From CAYHIN01 sp964356705 (GTDB lineage: Bacteria > Patescibacteriota > Microgenomatia > CAZETR01 > Amesbacteraceae), in assembly GCA_964356705.1 (NCBI GenBank), contig CAYHIN010000020.1:1-13076 (forward strand): DNA of 13,076 nucleotides, in the 5' to 3' direction. This document shows positions 11,863-13,076 of this stretch, piece by piece. Every line of letters begins with the position of its first letter. Position 1 is the first letter of the stretch. The position numbers were made by a program, and so were the translations under genes. The notes under the pieces were generated by a model, which was not told the DNA's origin, searched no databases, and worked only from the letters and a program-made list of their open reading frames with translations.

Positions 11863-13076
11863 TCAGTATTTGGCTAGATAGCTAAGCTGAATATCCCCTA
11901 GGCGGACGTAACAACCGTTGTTTACGCCACCAGTACAGTTGACGGCATCCAGAAGACTGTAGACTTTGAGGAATAGGACTCCGGTTTGGGCGGCGGTATC
12001 TAGATCTGGACTTGATCCATCGTCGAGCAAGGTATCGTCCAGTGAGAGCGATGTCCAAACCGCGTTTGTGCCTGAGGCTTGGGTTGCAGCTGCCGCGACA
12101 GGAGTGTCTGGGGAGGAGGTCATATTGTATAGAACCAGGTCGAGCTTGTTTTTTGTGTTGGTAGTTACCTCGGTGACAAAATTTATTTTTATGGCATCTG
12201 AGGTAGCCCAGGCAGAGAAATCAGAAGGAAGAGTGAATTTGACTACGACGGTGTAGTCTTGCAGGGAGGCTTGGGTAGAGGTCCATTCGTAATAATTTTC
12301 CCAACCCTCAGTGCTGTCACGGACTGCGTCCGAAGTCATGGTGCCGACGGTTGAGGCTGAGGCGGAAGCAGTGAGGATGGCCCCTTCGTACTCTGGGGAG
12401 AGCTTGATGGACTTGGCGGGTCTGGCGGAACCTGCGTAAAGAGGTCCGGAGTCTACGTCAAATGTGAATGAACTGGTGCCATCGGAGTACGAGAACAGGG
12501 AACCGGATGTGTTGACTGTAAAAGTATCGACTGTAGCGGCGTCTACTATAGTAAAAGTCTCGTTGTCGTTGATCGTGATATTGGGGGTAGTGGAAGTCCA
12601 GGTCCAGTCACCCGAAGAAGACATGGTGGTAACCCCTGAGACGGCGCCGGTTGCGACAATGGATCCGGCTGAGAGAGTGAGGAAATCGGTTCCGGTTACG
12701 TTTTCAAAAGTTAGAGTACCACTGTCGGAAATCTGAATCTGGGTAGTTGTGTCGACAAACAGCAGATTGGCATCCCAGCCACTACTAATTGCGATTGCGC
12801 TGCTACTAATGGCATCATCTCCGGTGGCCGTCTCGGTGAGAGTGCCAATATTTATTCCTCTGACTGTTCCCGTGACTGCGCCTCCCGAGTCGTTTTGGGT
12901 AACAGTGAGAGCGTCGACATCAATCACATTCCAGGTCTCGGCATTATTGCCAGCGTCGTTATCTGTAAAGGTGGGGGTGATATCGATGATATTTCCGGAG
13001 GCATCGTCTGAGGTGAATGTTAGTTGGAGAGCATCCACACCATCGGTAGCTGAAGTATCACCTGAGCCAATCTGGA
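11863..13076 (-). CDS. Large Ser/Thr-rich surface protein, C-terminal part (5' end outside window)
   Basis: The frame is open to the window edge (about 404 residues seen), so the start lies beyond. The upstream portion is low in charge and rich in Thr, Ser, Asp, Asn and Gly, with repeated strand-turn patterns such as GTLTFENVTGTDFLTLS and DNETFTIVDAATVDTFTVN. This fits a parallel beta-helix or stacked beta repeats typical of adhesins and S-layer-like proteins. It then changes to a distinct C-terminal domain beginning with ARPAKSIKLSPEYEGA, then GTMTSD, an aromatic YYEWTSTQ stretch and FTLPSDFSAW. I believe I have met this pattern in other Microgenomates surface proteins, but that is recollection. 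Two cysteines near the end (NCTGG, NGCYVRLGD) could form a disulfide. No sorting motif or membrane anchor is visible at the C-terminus. The M23 gene starts four bases after the stop. Confidence 0.78.
   Translation of the reverse strand, partial: QIGSGDTSATDGVDALQLTFTSDDASGNIIDITPTFTDNDAGNNAETWNVIDVDALTVTQNDSGGAVTGTVRGINIGTLTETATGDDAISSSAIAISSGWDANLLFVDTTTQIQISDSGTLTFENVTGTDFLTLSAGSIVATGAVSGVTTMSSSGDWTWTSTTPNITINDNETFTIVDAATVDTFTVNTSGSLFSYSDGTSSFTFDVDSGPLYAGSARPAKSIKLSPEYEGAILTASASASTVGTMTSDAVRDSTEGWENYYEWTSTQASLQDYTVVVKFTLPSDFSAWATSDAIKINFVTEVTTNTKNKLDLVLYNMTSSPDTPVAAAATQASGTNAVWTSLSLDDTLLDDGSSPDLDTAAQTGVLFLKVYSLLDAVNCTGGVNNGCYVRLGDIQLSYLAKY

Overview
The window looks like a piece of a Candidate Phyla Radiation (Patescibacteria) genome, most likely of the Microgenomates kind. 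This is an inference from gene content and style, not from a marker gene: a short PaaX-like regulator, small membrane-anchored proteins, and large Ser/Thr-rich surface proteins encoded beside a secreted M23-peptidase/Asp-box protein. Stop codons TAA, TAG and TGA all end plausible genes, so the genetic code appears standard. No rRNA, tRNA, CRISPR array, transposase or integrase was found, and no stretch over 300 bases lacks a gene.

Left part (1-2942, + strand): the 3' end of proS, then a predicted lipoprotein and a predicted single-pass membrane protein of unknown function. Each of these two genes is followed by a degenerate copy of the proS 3' tail (1012-1119 and 2892-2942). This suggests that both genes were inserted at the end of proS by recombination events that left old tails behind.

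Middle-left (2967-4736, +): a PaaX-like winged-helix/Cas2-fold regulator, a HAD phosphatase and an unknown protein. Two copies of a symmetric 32-bp site, TTACAT-N6-ACGGTCGT-N6-ATGTAA, lie just upstream of the regulator gene and just upstream of the HAD gene. They are proposed to be the regulator's own operators.

Middle-right (4776-8287, +): a cis-prenyltransferase (UppS) with an extra C-terminal helical domain, an all-trans polyprenyl synthase whose start lies one base after the uppS stop, and two overlapping paralogues with zinc ribbons and a membrane segment. The two prenyl enzymes make a natural pair: the trans enzyme makes the allylic primer and UppS extends it to the lipid carrier for cell-envelope polymers. 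An intrinsic terminator follows at 8307-8330.

Right part (13076-8280, - strand): a Ser/Thr-rich surface protein (cut by the window edge), a 984-residue secreted protein with an M23 peptidase domain and Asp-box repeats, and a small membrane-anchored protein. These are joined by a 4-nt gap and a TAATG overlap, so they look translationally coupled. A MerR/excisionase-type helix-turn-helix gene with its own strong promoter follows. This half appears to build and remodel the cell surface.

A feature running through the + strand is leaderless gene structure. A good -10 hexamer lies six bases before the ATG in five cases (462, 3004, 3614, 4287, 7087) and close to it in others, usually inside the end of the upstream gene and without a Shine-Dalgarno sequence.
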